Source: Calliopum simillimum (lineage: Eukaryota > Arthropoda > Insecta > Diptera > Lauxaniidae). Taken from it: a DNA stretch of 64,000 nucleotides. This document shows, one piece after another, positions 1 through 11,401 of this stretch. The notes under the pieces were generated by a model that worked only from the letters and a program-made list of their open reading frames with translations, was not told the DNA's origin and ran no database searches. How positions within the stretch are numbered: the stretch's first letter is position 1; each line of letters opens with the position of its first letter. The stretch covers positions 162,178,492 through 162,242,491 of the forward strand of contig OX638368.1 of NCBI GenBank assembly GCA_951812925.1. Reading direction: 5' to 3'. Both the position numbers and the translations under genes were made by a program.

Positions 1-239
1 CTGAATTCTTGCAGCAAGATCCGTCTGTTTAGGAAACAAACGAAGAATATTAGTACATTCGCGATGTTTGTCGTGATCTTTTCGTTGGAAACGACACTGC
101 TGTCAAATTTATGAATGATTACAATAGGATGCGTACTAAAGACGAAGAACAGAATCAATTTATCTTGCAGTGCATAGAAGCATATCGACGTAAATATCCC
201 TCATATAATAATTCGGATCTTATAAAATCATGTAATTAA
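1..239 (+). pseudogene. Degenerate coding tail of unknown family
   Basis: Reading frame 3 from the window edge looks coding in composition and ends at TAA 237-239. It is broken by in-frame TAG codons at 30-32 and 51-53. The open part, 54-239 (61 codons), is rich in charged residues and includes a segment reading DEEQNQFILQCIEAYRRKYP. The family is not recognised. It could be the C-terminal end of a decayed transposon gene or a host pseudogene continuing left of the window. There is no start codon in view and no flanking repeat to decide between these. Confidence 0.3.
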
Positions 240-2775
240 AATTGTAAATTATAGCGATTTACAGCTGGTTGGGCGGAAATATTTTTGCAAATGATTTAAA
301 ACTTAATCTTACAAAAAATATTAATTTTAGTTGCCTAGATATTAGACATTTGATGAAAAAACCAAAAATTTCCCATATAAGCTGTGTTTTTATTCTTTAA
401 CGACATAGCGACTGACCATAGGGTTATCCGACCGGCACCAAATTTTATGTTGGAAGTTTGTGGGCTAAATGGAAATTTTTCCGCTCCGAAAATCAAGGAT
501 CGAAGCAACTTTCAGTTTTTGCCCTATATGCTAAAAACGGTCTAATGTGGAGTTAAATACTTAATTCATGAGCTTAAATACTTTGTCTACTCGTGATTAC
601 TGTAAAATTTTCTCTGCATCATTTAATATCTTTAAGATGTTCAGTATCAATAATACTCCCTTGAAAATTATATATGACAGCTGAAAAATCCTTTTTCTAT
701 TGTCATCTACCAAAAACAGAAAAAAAACCTTTAGGCTACTAAGACTATAATCAACATTCGTAACAACAAGAACATCAACAACAACCTCATCAAAATCAGC
801 ATTGCCAACATTTCGAGCATTAGATACGAGTACCATCAATTGACACTCTGGCGAAATTTGCATTTCGCCCTATTTAATATCCGTGTGTACACGAGCAGGT
901 GACGAGAGCGTCGCCACTGCCGCTGTGCTTGACTCTTTTCAGCCTTTAGGACATTTTGGCCAATTGAATCATAATCAATCTTGGCAGCTTTTGTTTTTCA
1001 CAAAAGCAGAGTTAAATACAAAAACACAACAAAACAGAAAAGAGCAACAAAGATGGTGGATGGTGCCCGAAAAAAAGGAAATTCTAATGTTATTGCTCCT
1101 TGTATGCGTACATACGTACAAAGGTTGTTTGTGTCAAATAATTACGCCTTAGCATAAAGCGGCATTAATGACAGATAGAACAACAACAACAACGATTTCT
1201 TGACAGCAGCTTTTGCGTTGACATTCATGATTGATTAGCAATTAATTAACTGTACAAATAACGGTAATTATACAATGCCGGAAACGTGTTTAAACATCGA
1301 AACCCTGACTGGCGCCCATTCTTTCGATAACAACAACAATAAGAAGAAGAAGAAGAAGCATCGAAAGTGAGAGTGTACTTGTAAGGATTCATTTTGTAAG
1401 TTTTGCGTCGTGAAAAGTCCTTCATGCAAATGGCAATAGCGAAATTTTTTCTTTTTTTTTTAAACACTCAATATTTTTTTATGCGTCGATTTTCTCATTT
1501 ATTTTTATGTACTACCGTAGAAAATCACTCGCTTTATCATGACTATTTTTATGTTGCAAATCTCGAATATCCTTGCGATAACGATTTCTCTCTTTTTGTT
1601 CGCTGTTGTACGTTTTGAGTTAATTTTTCGCACACTTGTTAAAAAAAGTAGCTAATTTGCATTTTATGATTCAATGAAACGAATTTCATGCAGCCGTTCT
1701 TGTTACGTTTATTTTTAAATTGCAGGATATCGTAGTAAATTTCGCAATTTTACTTTAACAAGTTACAGTTGCCGATGTTGTACAGATTTTGTTATTCCGA
1801 TACTATTCAGTTCATATCATTTGTTAAGGCATCATAAATCGCATTTGCTTTGCACTACATTTTGCATAAATGGTAACGGAGCAGGGTGGATCATATTGGG
1901 ATATCTAAAGGCGGCTTGGGAGTTTTGTTCGTCACAGCTGATGTTATTTATTTATTTATTTGCACTACATAGGCATATCACAGTTTAGGTGAATTTATTT
2001 TTATTTATATCAAAAAGAATGGATCTATGGATATTTAGATACTCAACTAAAACTATCACTGTGCTAAAAGATTAAAATAAAGTAAAAGGAGCAAAAATTA
2101 TACTTATTAAAACGAAACAAATTTGAATACAATCTTGACTACTTATCAAAGCAACTGTCCGAAACATTTGCCCACGCCAAACTGCATGAGGTGAGTTTAG
2201 CATGTGGTGAAACAGCATCTACGAGAATATTGAAATAAATTCTTCTGCATTGGTTGCTGCTTTGTTATAATTTCAGATCTAATCGTTTGAAGAATTTTAA
2301 TAAATTTTCAATAGTTAAACTAGCTATGTAGTATAAAATAAATATAAAAGGGTATAGCTTTTCAATGTTGGTTCTGTTATGTTGAATGTTTGCATAGTAA
2401 AGTAAAAAGTATTAACAAAGGAAAATATACAGTAAAGTGCACATTTGTATGTTAATAACAGAATGTATTAAAATTATTCATTCTTGAGAAGATTATTTAA
2501 TATAAATACATTTTAAAGAGTTTCGAATTATTTATGATTTTGCGGAACAATATATTTAACAGAGCTAGTGTAAAATGACCTAGAAGTTGCCAAAACACAT
2601 TCATAAATTATTAACTGTTGCAGCTTCATAATATACTGCTTCAATTGCTTCAAATTTGTATGTACTGGGAAACTCTTTACGCCCTCTTTTGACTTTTAAT
2701 TAATATATGAAGCACTCCATGCCAAGTATACCAGCTCAAAATTTTTCAACACCCTTTATTTTAACAACAAATGGT
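240..2775. other. Unassigned AT-rich stretch
   Basis: No gene or bounded element is visible. The short open frames here (60-90 codons) are low-complexity by-products of poly-T and poly-A runs. Notable points are a short (AAG)n run near 1340-1357, an (AACAAC)n stretch near 765-785 and 1180-1195, and TTTATTTATTTATT near 1950. Part of it could be host intergenic or intronic DNA. Confidence 0.5.
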
Positions 2776-2854
2776 ACTAGTATTATTTATGAAAAAGACT
2801 TCTAGCTTCGAAGAGCGTTTTGAACGAACAAATTTTATTTTCAAAAAAAAATAA

Positions 2855-4559
2855 CACTAGTTTACAAATGATTAAAATTTTTTTTCCCAGCGAATGCCGT
2901 TACCCATTTTATATGGAAAATGGGCTGCTGATTCCGAAAACCGAATTTTTTTTTTTTATTTCGTGTCGTTTTCGAGATATCGGTTATTTTCGGTTTTTGG
3001 ACCAAAAAAAAAGATAGTTCCACTTAAATACAAATATCTCAAGAACCAATGTTTGTATTCAAACAAGTAATATGTCATATTAAAGATAATTAAATTACCT
3101 ACAAATGATACTCACGTTACTTTTTGGCTGATTTGTTAGTTTCGATGAAATAAATTGATTTCTGAAAAAAAGAGTATAATTTTCCGAAAAAATTACAAAA
3201 ATGTCTAAATCAACTGCAGATTTTTACAAGAAAAAAAAATTTCAAAAATCATTTTGTATTTTTATATCATAGTCTATAAATTTGTTAGGCAAATAAAATA
3301 CTATTTAAGAAAATCGATGGAAAAATGCAAAAGTTGTATACAATTCATTGATAAGTTACCAAAATGCGTTTTTCCCTATTTTTCCGTTTTTTTGTAATAA
3401 ACTGTTCGAAAATTTGAATCTTTTTGTAAAAGAAATTAGAAAATCCAAAAAATTCTTAAAGAAGGCATTAAAAGGAAATACCCGTGCCTCGCCGTTTTTC
3501 TCTAGCACGTCAGATTTTTTTTTAATCGATTTTTGAAGTTTTTTAATCCACTGTACATGAAAAAACAGAAATAACGCATTCTTGTGTTAAATCGATGAAT
3601 TTAACTATATGATCCTTACATCTGAGGTGTATCATGTCTTCAGCAAACTTATGCAGGATACTACGCGGAATATTTTTGTAGACAATTTTAACCCTCTCAA
3701 ACCCCCACATGTAGGTCAAATTGACCTTCTTGTGGGGGTCAAAATGACCCACATGTGAGGGTTTTAGAGGGTTGAAATTTTCTACAAAAATATTCCTCGC
3801 AGTATCCTGCATAAGTTTACTGAACACATAGTACACCTCAGATGTAAGGATCATATAGTTAAATTCATCGATTTAACACAAGAATGCGTTATTTCTGTTT
3901 TTTCATGTACAGTGGATTAAAAAACTTCAAAAATCGATTAAAAAAATCTGACGTGCTAGAGAAAAACGGCGAGGCACGGGTATTTCCTTTTAATGCCTCT
4001 TTAAGAATTTTTTGGATTTTCTAATTTCTTTTACAAAAAGTTTCAAATTTTCGAACAGTTTATTACAAAAAAACGGAAAAATAGGGAAAACGCATTTCGG
4101 TAACTTATCAATGAATTGTATACAACTTTTGCATTTTTCCATCGATTTTCTTAAATGATATCTTAGTTTCTTCACAAATACATAGTCTATGATACAAAAA
4201 AAAAAAATATTATAAAAAAGTTATGTCTTCGTGTATAAATTTGAATTTGATTTTTTTTTTTAGAAATCAAATTATTTCACCGAAACTAACGAACCAAGCA
4301 AAAAGTGATGTGTATATCATTTGTAGGTAATTTAATTACCTTTAATATGACATATTATTTGTTTAAATACAAACATTGGTTCTTGAGATATTTGTATTTT
4401 AATGGAACTATCTTTTTTTTTTGGTCCAAAAACCGAAAATGACCGATATCTCGAAAACGACACGAAATAAAAAAAAAATGCGATTTTTGGAATCAGCAGC
4501 CCATTTTCCATATAAAATGAGTAACGGCATTCGCTGGGAATTTTGGCTGTAAACTAGAG
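2855..4559. mobile_element. Palindromic (foldback) element nested in Copia LTR
   Basis: Two arms of about 850 bp face each other around a centre near 3700-3740. The outer ends read CACTAGTTTACA on the left and TGTAAACTAGAG on the right, and the arms stay near-identical inward (for example CCCAGCGAATGCCGTTAC and its reverse complement). A 3-bp direct repeat TAA flanks it (2852-2854 and 4560-4562); the intact LTR has a single copy. The termini and 3-bp duplication resemble CACTA-type elements, but no transposase is present and the class is uncertain. Open frames inside are palindrome artefacts. A shorter relative lies at 50675-51842. Confidence 0.8.
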
Positions 4560-4570
4560 TAATTAATATA

Positions 4571-5062
4571 TTGGGTGTACAACTTAAAAACCGGAATTTT
4601 TTTGCGAAATTTGATGCTTTATTGTGGAAAAATGTTACAATATATTTTATTCAAAGTATTGTCCATTGGAAGCTACAACATTTCCCCATCTTTCAGGCAA
4701 TTTACGAAGGTCCTGGTTGTCCGGGCTTCATATGTGAATGTTTGCGTTTCGGGTTCTCGTAATGGATCCATTTTTCATCCCCAGTCACGATCCGATGCAA
4801 AAATGACTTTTGGCAGCAGTTTTCTTTGCAAAAAAATGACCCAACAGAACCTCCCGCAAATGCTGTCTTTTTCTCCAATTTTCGAAGTTATTCATCGTGA
4901 AAAATAATAATGATGCACACAAGATAAAATTGTTTTGTTGACTGATTTTGACAGATGTCAAATGTACCTTCAAAATGACATATATATAAAGTTCGAGCTT
5001 TCACGATATTTGTTAGTACGGACATCCACCGTAAAATTCCGGTTTTTAAGTTGTACACCCAA
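4571..5062 (-). mobile_element. Mariner deletion derivative (copy A)
   Basis: The ends are inverted repeats starting TTGGGTGTACAACTTAAAAA, flanked by TA on both sides (4569-4570 and 5063-5064). The minus strand keeps the first part of a mariner transposase (MNNFENWRKRQHLREV...), then skips to the catalytic GDEKWIHY region and then to the C-terminal tail ending GQYFE. Two internal deletions therefore reduce it to 492 bp. It sits inside the Copia LTR and next to the foldback element. Confidence 0.9.
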
Positions 5063-5141
5063 TACAAAACAAAAATCAAAGCTAGTTTGATATCCTGCAA
5101 CAAATAATAAACAAGTTAATTTAAACAAAGTGTTTGCATGT

Positions 5142-6842
5142 TTACTTTAACACCCCTCTGCGCTGCAAGCCCATTTCGTTTACCAGTTTCCAAAATACAT
5201 TATTTGGCAGGCTTTTTATTAGACAGTCAGCAATCTGATCCTTCGACGGGATCGGAACTAGTTCGATGTTTTTCTTCGTTACATTTTCACGCAGGTAATG
5301 AAATTTGACATCAATATGTTTTGATCTTCGGGTTTCAGGATTCTGAGCGACAAAAATAGATTCAGCATTATCTTCATGAATTGGTATGGGTCGCATTGGA
5401 TTTAAATGCATATCTTCCAATGCTTTGCATAACCATATTCCTTCCATCGATGCACTAGCAGCAGCCACATACTCAGCTTCCGTGGAAGACATTGCCACAA
5501 GACCCTGTTTCTTACTGCTCCATATAACAGTACAGCCAAATACTTTAAATAGAAAACCAGAAGTAGACTTTCTTTCTTCGTTAGCATTTGCCCAGTCGGC
5601 ATCTGCAAAACCAACAAGGGGTTTTTGTTGACTTCTTCGATAAGTTAAACTTAGATCTTTGGTGCCTTGTAGATACCGCAATATTCTTTTTAAATGGTTC
5701 CAATGAACATCTGTGGCGCAATCTTGAAAACAGCTTAAACATCCTACTGAGAAGCATAGATTGGGTCGCGTAGCTAGCATCAAATACATCAGACTACCTA
5801 AAGCTTCTCGGTACGGCTTATTTGTTAGTTCCATGCCTTTCATTCGTGATAGTTTGCAATTTGTTTCCATTGGAGTTGTCACACTGTTACAATCCTGCAT
5901 TTCATATTTTGTTAGAATCCGATCAATGTAATCTCGTTGATCCAAATACAGAACCCCATTCTCGCGATCATTCTTGATATTCATTCCCATAAAGGTTTGT
6001 GCTTCTCCTAAATCTTTCATTTTAAATTCAGTTGCTAACTTTTTCTTAAGGTCATCAATGCCACTTTCGTCGTTTCCGCAAATCAGCATATCATCCACGT
6101 ATAACACAAGATAAATTATACTTTGACCTATGACCTTCACGTACAAACAGTAGTCAGCATTCGAGCGAACAAAATCAAGAGACGATATATAGTTATGAAA
6201 CCGAATATTCCAGCAACGTGGACTTTGCTTAAGACCGTAAAGTGACCTGTTTAATTTTAAAACATGACCTTCAGGAACGGCAACTCCTTCGGGTGGCTTC
6301 AAATAAACTTTTTCATCTATGAAACCATGAAGAAAAGCTGTCTTTACGTCCATTTGCCAGAACTTATATCCATATTGCACTCCAACAGCTAACAGCAATC
6401 TTATTGTTGGTAATCTGGCAACTGGTGAGTAGGTCTCAGAGTAGTCAATATCAGCCTTCTGCATGTATCCCTTAGCTACTAATCGGGCTTTATATTTAGC
6501 TTCGCTTCCACTTTTCAATTTAAAGATCCATCTTGTACCAATCAATTTCAATTTACCAGAATTCTTGACAACAGTCCAAGTATTATTTTCTTTAAGCGAG
6601 TTTAGTTCTTCTGATAAAGCTTGTCTCCATTGAATCTCATCAGTCAATCCTTCTATATCTTTGAAATTTGATGGAACTTTCTCATACAAACAAGAAGTTG
6701 TTACGATATTACAAAGACCACTTTTATCATACAAAATAAAATCTTTAAGTTTATTAGGTAAATTTACCTTACGCTTTGGTCGTCTGCACATGCTTAAATC
6801 CTCGTTTTCACTTCTTGCACTTCTTGCGTCTTCGTTTTGCAT
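5142..6842 (-). CDS. Copia reverse transcriptase and RNase H (pol C-terminal part)
   Basis: A 566-codon open frame encodes the Ty1/Copia-type RT followed by RNase H, which together copy the element RNA into DNA inside the virus-like particle. The RT core runs from about residue 70. Visible motifs are WQMDVKTAFLHG (near 162-173), LYGLKQSPR (near 201-209) and the catalytic YVDD (near 248-251). RNase H follows with FADADWA, MSSTEAEY and a C-terminal HIDVKFHYLRE. In the ancestor this was the end of one polyprotein. The frame is separated from the upstream integrase by a frameshift near 6975 and a TGA near 6867, so the listed ATG is only the first methionine after those lesions. The domain itself looks intact. 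Confidence 0.9.
   Translation of the reverse strand: MQNEDARSARSENEDLSMCRRPKRKVNLPNKLKDFILYDKSGLCNIVTTSCLYEKVPSNFKDIEGLTDEIQWRQALSEELNSLKENNTWTVVKNSGKLKLIGTRWIFKLKSGSEAKYKARLVAKGYMQKADIDYSETYSPVARLPTIRLLLAVGVQYGYKFWQMDVKTAFLHGFIDEKVYLKPPEGVAVPEGHVLKLNRSLYGLKQSPRCWNIRFHNYISSLDFVRSNADYCLYVKVIGQSIIYLVLYVDDMLICGNDESGIDDLKKKLATEFKMKDLGEAQTFMGMNIKNDRENGVLYLDQRDYIDRILTKYEMQDCNSVTTPMETNCKLSRMKGMELTNKPYREALGSLMYLMLATRPNLCFSVGCLSCFQDCATDVHWNHLKRILRYLQGTKDLSLTYRRSQQKPLVGFADADWANANEERKSTSGFLFKVFGCTVIWSSKKQGLVAMSSTEAEYVAAASASMEGIWLCKALEDMHLNPMRPIPIHEDNAESIFVAQNPETRRSKHIDVKFHYLRENVTKKNIELVPIPSKDQIADCLIKSLPNNVFWKLVNEMGLQRRGVLK
5153..5161 (-). other. Polypurine tract of the Copia element
   Basis: On the minus strand GCAGAGGGG lies directly before the 3' LTR start TGTTAAAG, the expected position for plus-strand DNA priming. 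The pol frame runs through it and stops 9 bases inside the LTR (TAA at 5142-5144). Confidence 0.7.
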
Positions 6843-7395
6843 AGTTAAAACTTCCTGAAATCAATGTTCTTGCAACATTTCTTCATCTGCTAAAGCATTT
6901 ACTTGCATTAATTCATCACACTCTTTTTCACCCCCGCTGTTCGTTGGAATCAATGCATAATCCTGGTAGTTATGTATTTTCTATAACTTTATATCTCTTT
7001 TCATCAAATTTTACATTTCTTGATATGAAGATCTTTCGATTGTTTTTGTCCCAAAGACGATATCCGTCGTTCGAATATCCTACCATCACACACTCGAAGC
7101 TCTTTTTATCAAATTTTGTACGCTTTTCCTTTGGAATCCATACATCAGCTCTACTTCCAAAATTTTTTAGCTTTTCTAAATTTGGTTTAACTTTATACCA
7201 CATTTCGTATGGAGTTTTGTTTTTTACAGCATTCGTAGGACTTCGATTGGTTAAGAAAGTAGCTGTATAAATAGCTTCGCTCCACATTTCTTTATCCAAA
7301 TAAGCATCAAAAAGCATGGTTTTTGTCTTTTCTACCAAAGTCCTATTCATGCGTTCTGCTACTCCGTTTAATTCAGGAGTGTAAGCCTCATGACA
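6843..7395 (-). pseudogene. Copia integrase remnant
   Basis: The 6970-7350 frame encodes the C-terminal half of a Copia integrase, beginning just after the catalytic glutamate segment (ELNGVAERMNRTL) and continuing through NRSPTNAVKNKTPYEMWY. The zinc-binding N-terminus and the first two catalytic aspartates are missing. The protease reading frame runs straight into this segment near 7380-7395, so several hundred codons were deleted. Downstream, a frameshift near 6975 and an in-frame TGA near 6867 separate it from RT. DNA integration activity is excluded. Confidence 0.85.
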
Positions 7396-7805
7396 CCCAC
7401 CAGCTCGTTGTTTGAAAATATTTTTGCTTGGCCATTTCCAAACACAACTTTTCCACCTTTGGCATCAATTTGACTCACAGATAACAAGTTTTGACGCGAC
7501 GCAGGTACAACAAGCGCTTTCTCCATGGACATGTGCTTCTCTTTCCCACTGACGATAGTCGAAATGTGAATATCTCCAGAATTGACAGATTTCATAGACT
7601 CTCCTTTGGCAATGCTGATACTGAAGTTTTCTCTCAATGTGCGTGGACTAGGTACTAACTTAACATCGTTAACAATATGATCTGTGCATCCAGAATCAAT
7701 TAGACAAACAAAATTATCTCTTTGCATTCCACCAACAGTACTTGACATCAATCTCTCCGCGAGAAACATTAGCGGCTGGAACATTTTTCTTCCGATCGTT
7801 GACAA
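7396..7805 (-). pseudogene. Copia aspartic protease remnant
   Basis: The frame contains the Copia protease active-site motif DSGCTDH followed by a GAG_pre-integrase-like start with SASRQNLLSVSQ-type sequence (here PASRQNLLSVSQ). The protease would cleave the Gag-Pol polyprotein. It is shifted relative to gag at about 7714-7800 and truncated into the integrase remnant by the internal deletion, so it is not part of a usable polyprotein. Confidence 0.82.
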
Positions 7806-8505
7806 AATTGTTTGCTTTATGGCCGGGCTGCTTGCACTTATAGCAAATAATTTTATTTTTTGTTCTCTGGAACTTTTGCGTATGCAGTGATACCGAAACC
7901 GATGAATCTTGCTCCATACACTTGCTTTGCCCCTTAAGTTCAGCTTCTAGTAGCCGGCTCTTTACTCTTTCAAGTGTCAGCTCGTTCTCGTCCAGAGTTT
8001 CGAGTGCTGTTACAATATGTTCATACGACTCTGGCATAGCCATGAGCAAATCGACGACGATTTCAAGACTGTCTAATTTGCCTCCAGCAGATTTGTAAGC
8101 CCGTACAGCGGTCTCGAACTCTTTAAAAAATTCAGCAAAAGGCCTTCCCTCTTGGCATTTCAGCATCATTAATTTCTTCTTTAAGTAAATTTTAGTTCCA
8201 ATTGTTTTCCTCTCGAAAACATTATCCAGCGCTTTAACCATATCAAAAGCAGACGTCTTGTCTTGGATGTATTCTAAACGTGAATCGGCCACTCATCTAA
8301 TTATTACACTCATCGCTTTCGCATTCCTTGGTGTCCATATGGCATAGTCCGCTTTGCTATCGGCTGTGTTGCCTTCCTCGATTGGTTCAAATTGTATGTA
8401 CGCTAGCAAATCCAATTCTCTGAGTAAGGCTCCGATACGGAATTTCCAAAACGCATAGTCATTACCACAAAATCTGGGTACACCATAGCTCTCCTTAGGA
8501 TCCAT
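7800..8505 (-). pseudogene. Copia gag (capsid/nucleocapsid), broken
   Basis: The start ATG at 8505 (MDPKESYG) follows the primer-binding site. The frame matches Copia Gag in layout: a capsid segment, then a CCHC-like zinc knuckle near the end. An in-frame TGA at 8293-8295 splits it into two open pieces. The knuckle reads CYKCKQPGHKANNF, so the last metal ligand (C) has become F. A frameshift follows before the protease. Gag would package the RNA; this copy cannot make a normal nucleocapsid. Confidence 0.85.
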
Positions 8506-8518
8506 TTATCCGCGTTGT

Positions 8519-8532
8519 CTGGTCCCACAACC
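8519..8532 (-). other. Primer-binding site of the Copia element (half-tRNA type)
   Basis: Immediately inside the 5' LTR the minus strand reads GGTTGTGGGACCAG. It resembles the copia primer site, which pairs with the anticodon arm of initiator tRNA-Met rather than with the tRNA 3' end. Two positions differ from the copia site as I recall it. Confidence 0.65.
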
Positions 8533-8702
8533 TATTATTTATGAAAAAGACTTCTAGCTTCGAAGAGCGTTTTGAACGAACAAATTTTATTTTCAAAAAA
8601 AAATAATTAACATACAAAACAAAAATCAAAGCTTGTTTGATATCCTGCAACAAATAATAAACAAGTTAATTTAAACAAAGTGTTTGCACGTTTACTTTAA
8701 CA
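8533..8702 (-). repeat. 5' LTR of the Copia element
   Basis: A 170-bp uninterrupted LTR. Its right end reads as TGTTAAAG on the minus strand, followed by the target duplication ACTAG (8703-8707). It is the reference for recognising the two insertions in the left LTR. Confidence 0.9.
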
Positions 8703-8707
8703 ACTAG

Positions 8708-9103
8708 GACCATCGAAATCGGAGAAAAAAATATTTTGAGCTGGTACACTTGGCATGGAGTGCTTCATATATGTATAATATGTACATTTGAATTTTTTCA
8801 TTCTTCGCTAAAAAATTGAATTTATTCTAAGAAAACTTGCCAATATTTTTAAACCTTGTATAAAATGAGTTTTTGCATCCAAATACACAATCTCTTCTTT
8901 CTTTACACTTATCAGCGCCCTAGTCCAGACATAATAATTTCACCATTTATTATTCTCTCAAACAACAAATACTTTTCTCTTAAAACAAACATACAACTTA
9001 TGTTCGCTTATTTATGTCAAATATATCATTTTGTAGTCTATAAGTCTGTGCATTTCCCTCGAAAGTGTGTGCGATTGTTTGAATCTTCACTTTCTTGTGC
9101 CTT
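8708..9103. other. Unassigned stretch
   Basis: No gene or element is seen. It joins the former target region left of 2776, from which the Copia insertion now separates it. Confidence 0.4.
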
Positions 9104-9384
9104 CCCAAGGGGAAACGAAGCGCTTTGAAAGACTTTCTGAAGTGCTTATTTTTCAGCCAATGTAATATGCGTTCTTTCTTTTAAACATTGCACGTCCTAG
9201 GATGTAAGCGTTCTGAAGCTAACCGCAGTCTTCCAAAAAAAGCTTTTTGATGTGCTTATTTGTAATGCGGTACTAAGCATTCTATAAATTAAAAACAAAA
9301 ATCACTGTATGTGCACTTCTAAATTTCTGTAGAGACAAGCGCTTCACAAGTGCTTCTTAAAAAGTTGACAATTTTCCTCTTGGG
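9104..9384. repeat. CCCAAGG-ended small TIR element, copy 1
   Basis: The left end reads CCCAAGGGGAAAC and the right end is the inverse of CCCAAGAGGAAAATT. TT flanks both ends. Inside are repeated AAGCGCTT-type motifs and a GCATGTCATAGGATGTAAGCG-like block shared with the copy at 20020-20462. It is 281 bp with no coding capacity. Confidence 0.65.
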
Positions 9385-11401
9385 TTGTGGTGTTTATTCA
9401 TACGACTTTACAGTGAATTGTCCTTACGCAAATTTTTTTTTGTTATTTTACAACTTCAAACTTAAAAACAACTAAACATACATACGTACATCGTCCTAAG
9501 CTAATATTTTATGGAAAATGATGACAGCGGCAATTGGCTCTTGTTAATTCAGTAGTTTTTTTTTTTAATTCGTTTATGTTGTATCCGTTTTTATCTGGGC
9601 ATATGTGGGTTTTCGCGAGATTAGTTTCTTATTGGTATTGGCAAGTATTTGGGTGCGTAGGGTTAGCCCTTCTTTGCCAGAAAACTGTCAAGTGTTCTTG
9701 AATTGCAAGTTAACTTAAATTAAAACTGTAGCGAGGAAGACGCATGGTTTTTTTATTAGATCGACATGATGATTTATATCCCAATTGCTATAGGAATTTT
9801 GTTTTATGTCAATTTGAAATCCAAAGTCAAGTCAATGACGAGAATGTGCTGTTTTGCCTCATTTCGAATAAGTCATTGATAAAACAGAGTATCCAGAAGC
9901 AAAAAGCAAAACACTTAAACAATGTTCTTTGAAATAAAATAAATCCAATTTGTAATAATTTGAAGCACAGCGACACCAAATTAGCACCAACGTGTCAGCT
10001 GAGTAAAGAGCAGTGCCCATCTTCTGTAAAGGAGGTTAGAAAGGGTAGGCAATATAAGAAAACCATGTACTGGAAAAGACGAGAAGGCTCAAGGTACAAA
10101 TGTTTTATTTTTTTCAAGGATCAGGCCCGGCCTGGGCCGATGCTACCATATTACCAATCGTAGCCTATTCAGATTACGTTGTAACTGATCTTGAGCTTTG
10201 CGCATACTGTGAACACCCTTGTGGAATAGCCCGTTATGATTTAAAAGATATTTGTGCAACGCTTTACTCATGTTGTTTCACATCATTTTAAAGGACGACT
10301 ACTAGTCTCCACTTTCTGCATTGTTGTTTACGGGTACTATTGTCCCTTGTTACCTTGTTACCATAAAAACTCAATAGCTAATGGATTTGCAACGCATTTC
10401 AACAATAAAAATCACCAAATTTTATGTTTTTTTAATGTTTTATGCGACAAAAGTTGAAGAACAAGAAAAAAAAGTTGATGTTTATGGGTTGTCAAAAACC
10501 TATTTGACGCATTTGCAGAAATCATTTTTATTTTGTCAGCTACTTCTTTTTGATTTTACGACTTTCAATGTGCGTACGCCAAGAAAGTTTGCAAAAAAAC
10601 GATGTTAGAGGAAAGCACAATCCAGATCCTGCACTTCTATGTACCAAAATGTTGACATGGTCATAAAATGGCGCACCAAAACAGGTGACAAAGCAGAAAC
10701 CAGTGTAACTAGGAGTGAAATGATGTTGATTTGAAAATGATGTTGCTTTGATTTTTAGGATTCAACTGGGAATTTGGCGAAAGTGCGAGTTAGTACGTCA
10801 TTGATTGGTGGGAGATGGGAAATCATTGAACAAGTTGTTTTTGTTTTTACGAAGCTTTAAATCGTAAAAACCACAGTATGTTCACATCGTTAAAAAATTT
10901 TGTGCACTCAACTTTGCCTGATGACTAACCTTAGTATGACATGAAATTAAAGTAATATCAACTGCAGATGATTGTAAGTAAACATTTAATACACAGGAAG
11001 ACAAATACATAGGTGAAAAATACATATTACAAAAAAGTTCAGAATTAAAATTTTCCTTAAAAAATTGGAACTTAGTATGGAGCATCTAACCACAAAATTT
11101 CCTTTTGTCTTTCATTTTGAGCTCTCCAGCAAATCTTGGCAAATCACACACCGGGTGACAGTTTTGTTACCTTAACTAAACCATATGCATGTGCTGCTTC
11201 GACAATTTCGGTATTTGCACTCCTGAAAGTATGCAAGACACACATGCAAAGATTTTTGTTACCTTGCCAAATTCATTTGACCAGAAACTTAAGTTATATT
11301 TTGGATGAACTCCAAAATGGTTTAAGTTCTTCGTTCGTTAAATTGATGAAAGCATGCAAGACAAAAAGCTTTTTACCATAAAGGCACTAACACAAGCAAA
11401 T
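9385..11401. other. Unassigned stretch
   Basis: There are several short open frames with no recognisable protein. Composition is less extreme than elsewhere (for example around 9960-10300), so host single-copy DNA is possible. No splice-linked coding pattern was found. Confidence 0.4.

Larger units (their letters stand above)
2781..5152 (-). repeat. 3' LTR of the Copia element, split by two insertions
   Basis: This is the left copy of the LTR. Bases 2781-2854 match 8533-8606, and 5065-5152 match the remainder of the right LTR up to 8702. Between them lie a palindromic element (2855-4559) and a mariner derivative (4571-5062). Without them the LTR would be about 170 bp like its partner, a useful internal control showing that both insertions came after the retrotransposon. 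Confidence 0.9.
2776..8707 (-). mobile_element. Copia-superfamily LTR retrotransposon, complete ends, defective
   Basis: This is a full-length element on the minus strand with LTRs at both ends and a perfect 5-bp target duplication, ACTAG at 2776-2780 and 8703-8707. Gene order on the minus strand is gag, protease, integrase, reverse transcriptase, RNase H, which is diagnostic for the Ty1/Copia superfamily. The LTRs begin TGTTAAAG. Lesions visible are an in-frame TGA in gag, a frameshift at the gag-protease junction, a deletion removing most of the integrase core, a frameshift and a TGA between integrase and RT, and two insertions in the left LTR. It cannot be autonomous. Outside those insertions the LTRs are nearly identical, so the element itself is fairly young. 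Confidence 0.93.

Noticed and set aside
3543..3854. 103-codon minus frame in the foldback centre
   Set aside because: It spans the palindrome centre; left and right halves are inverse copies, so the protein would be self-complementary nonsense.
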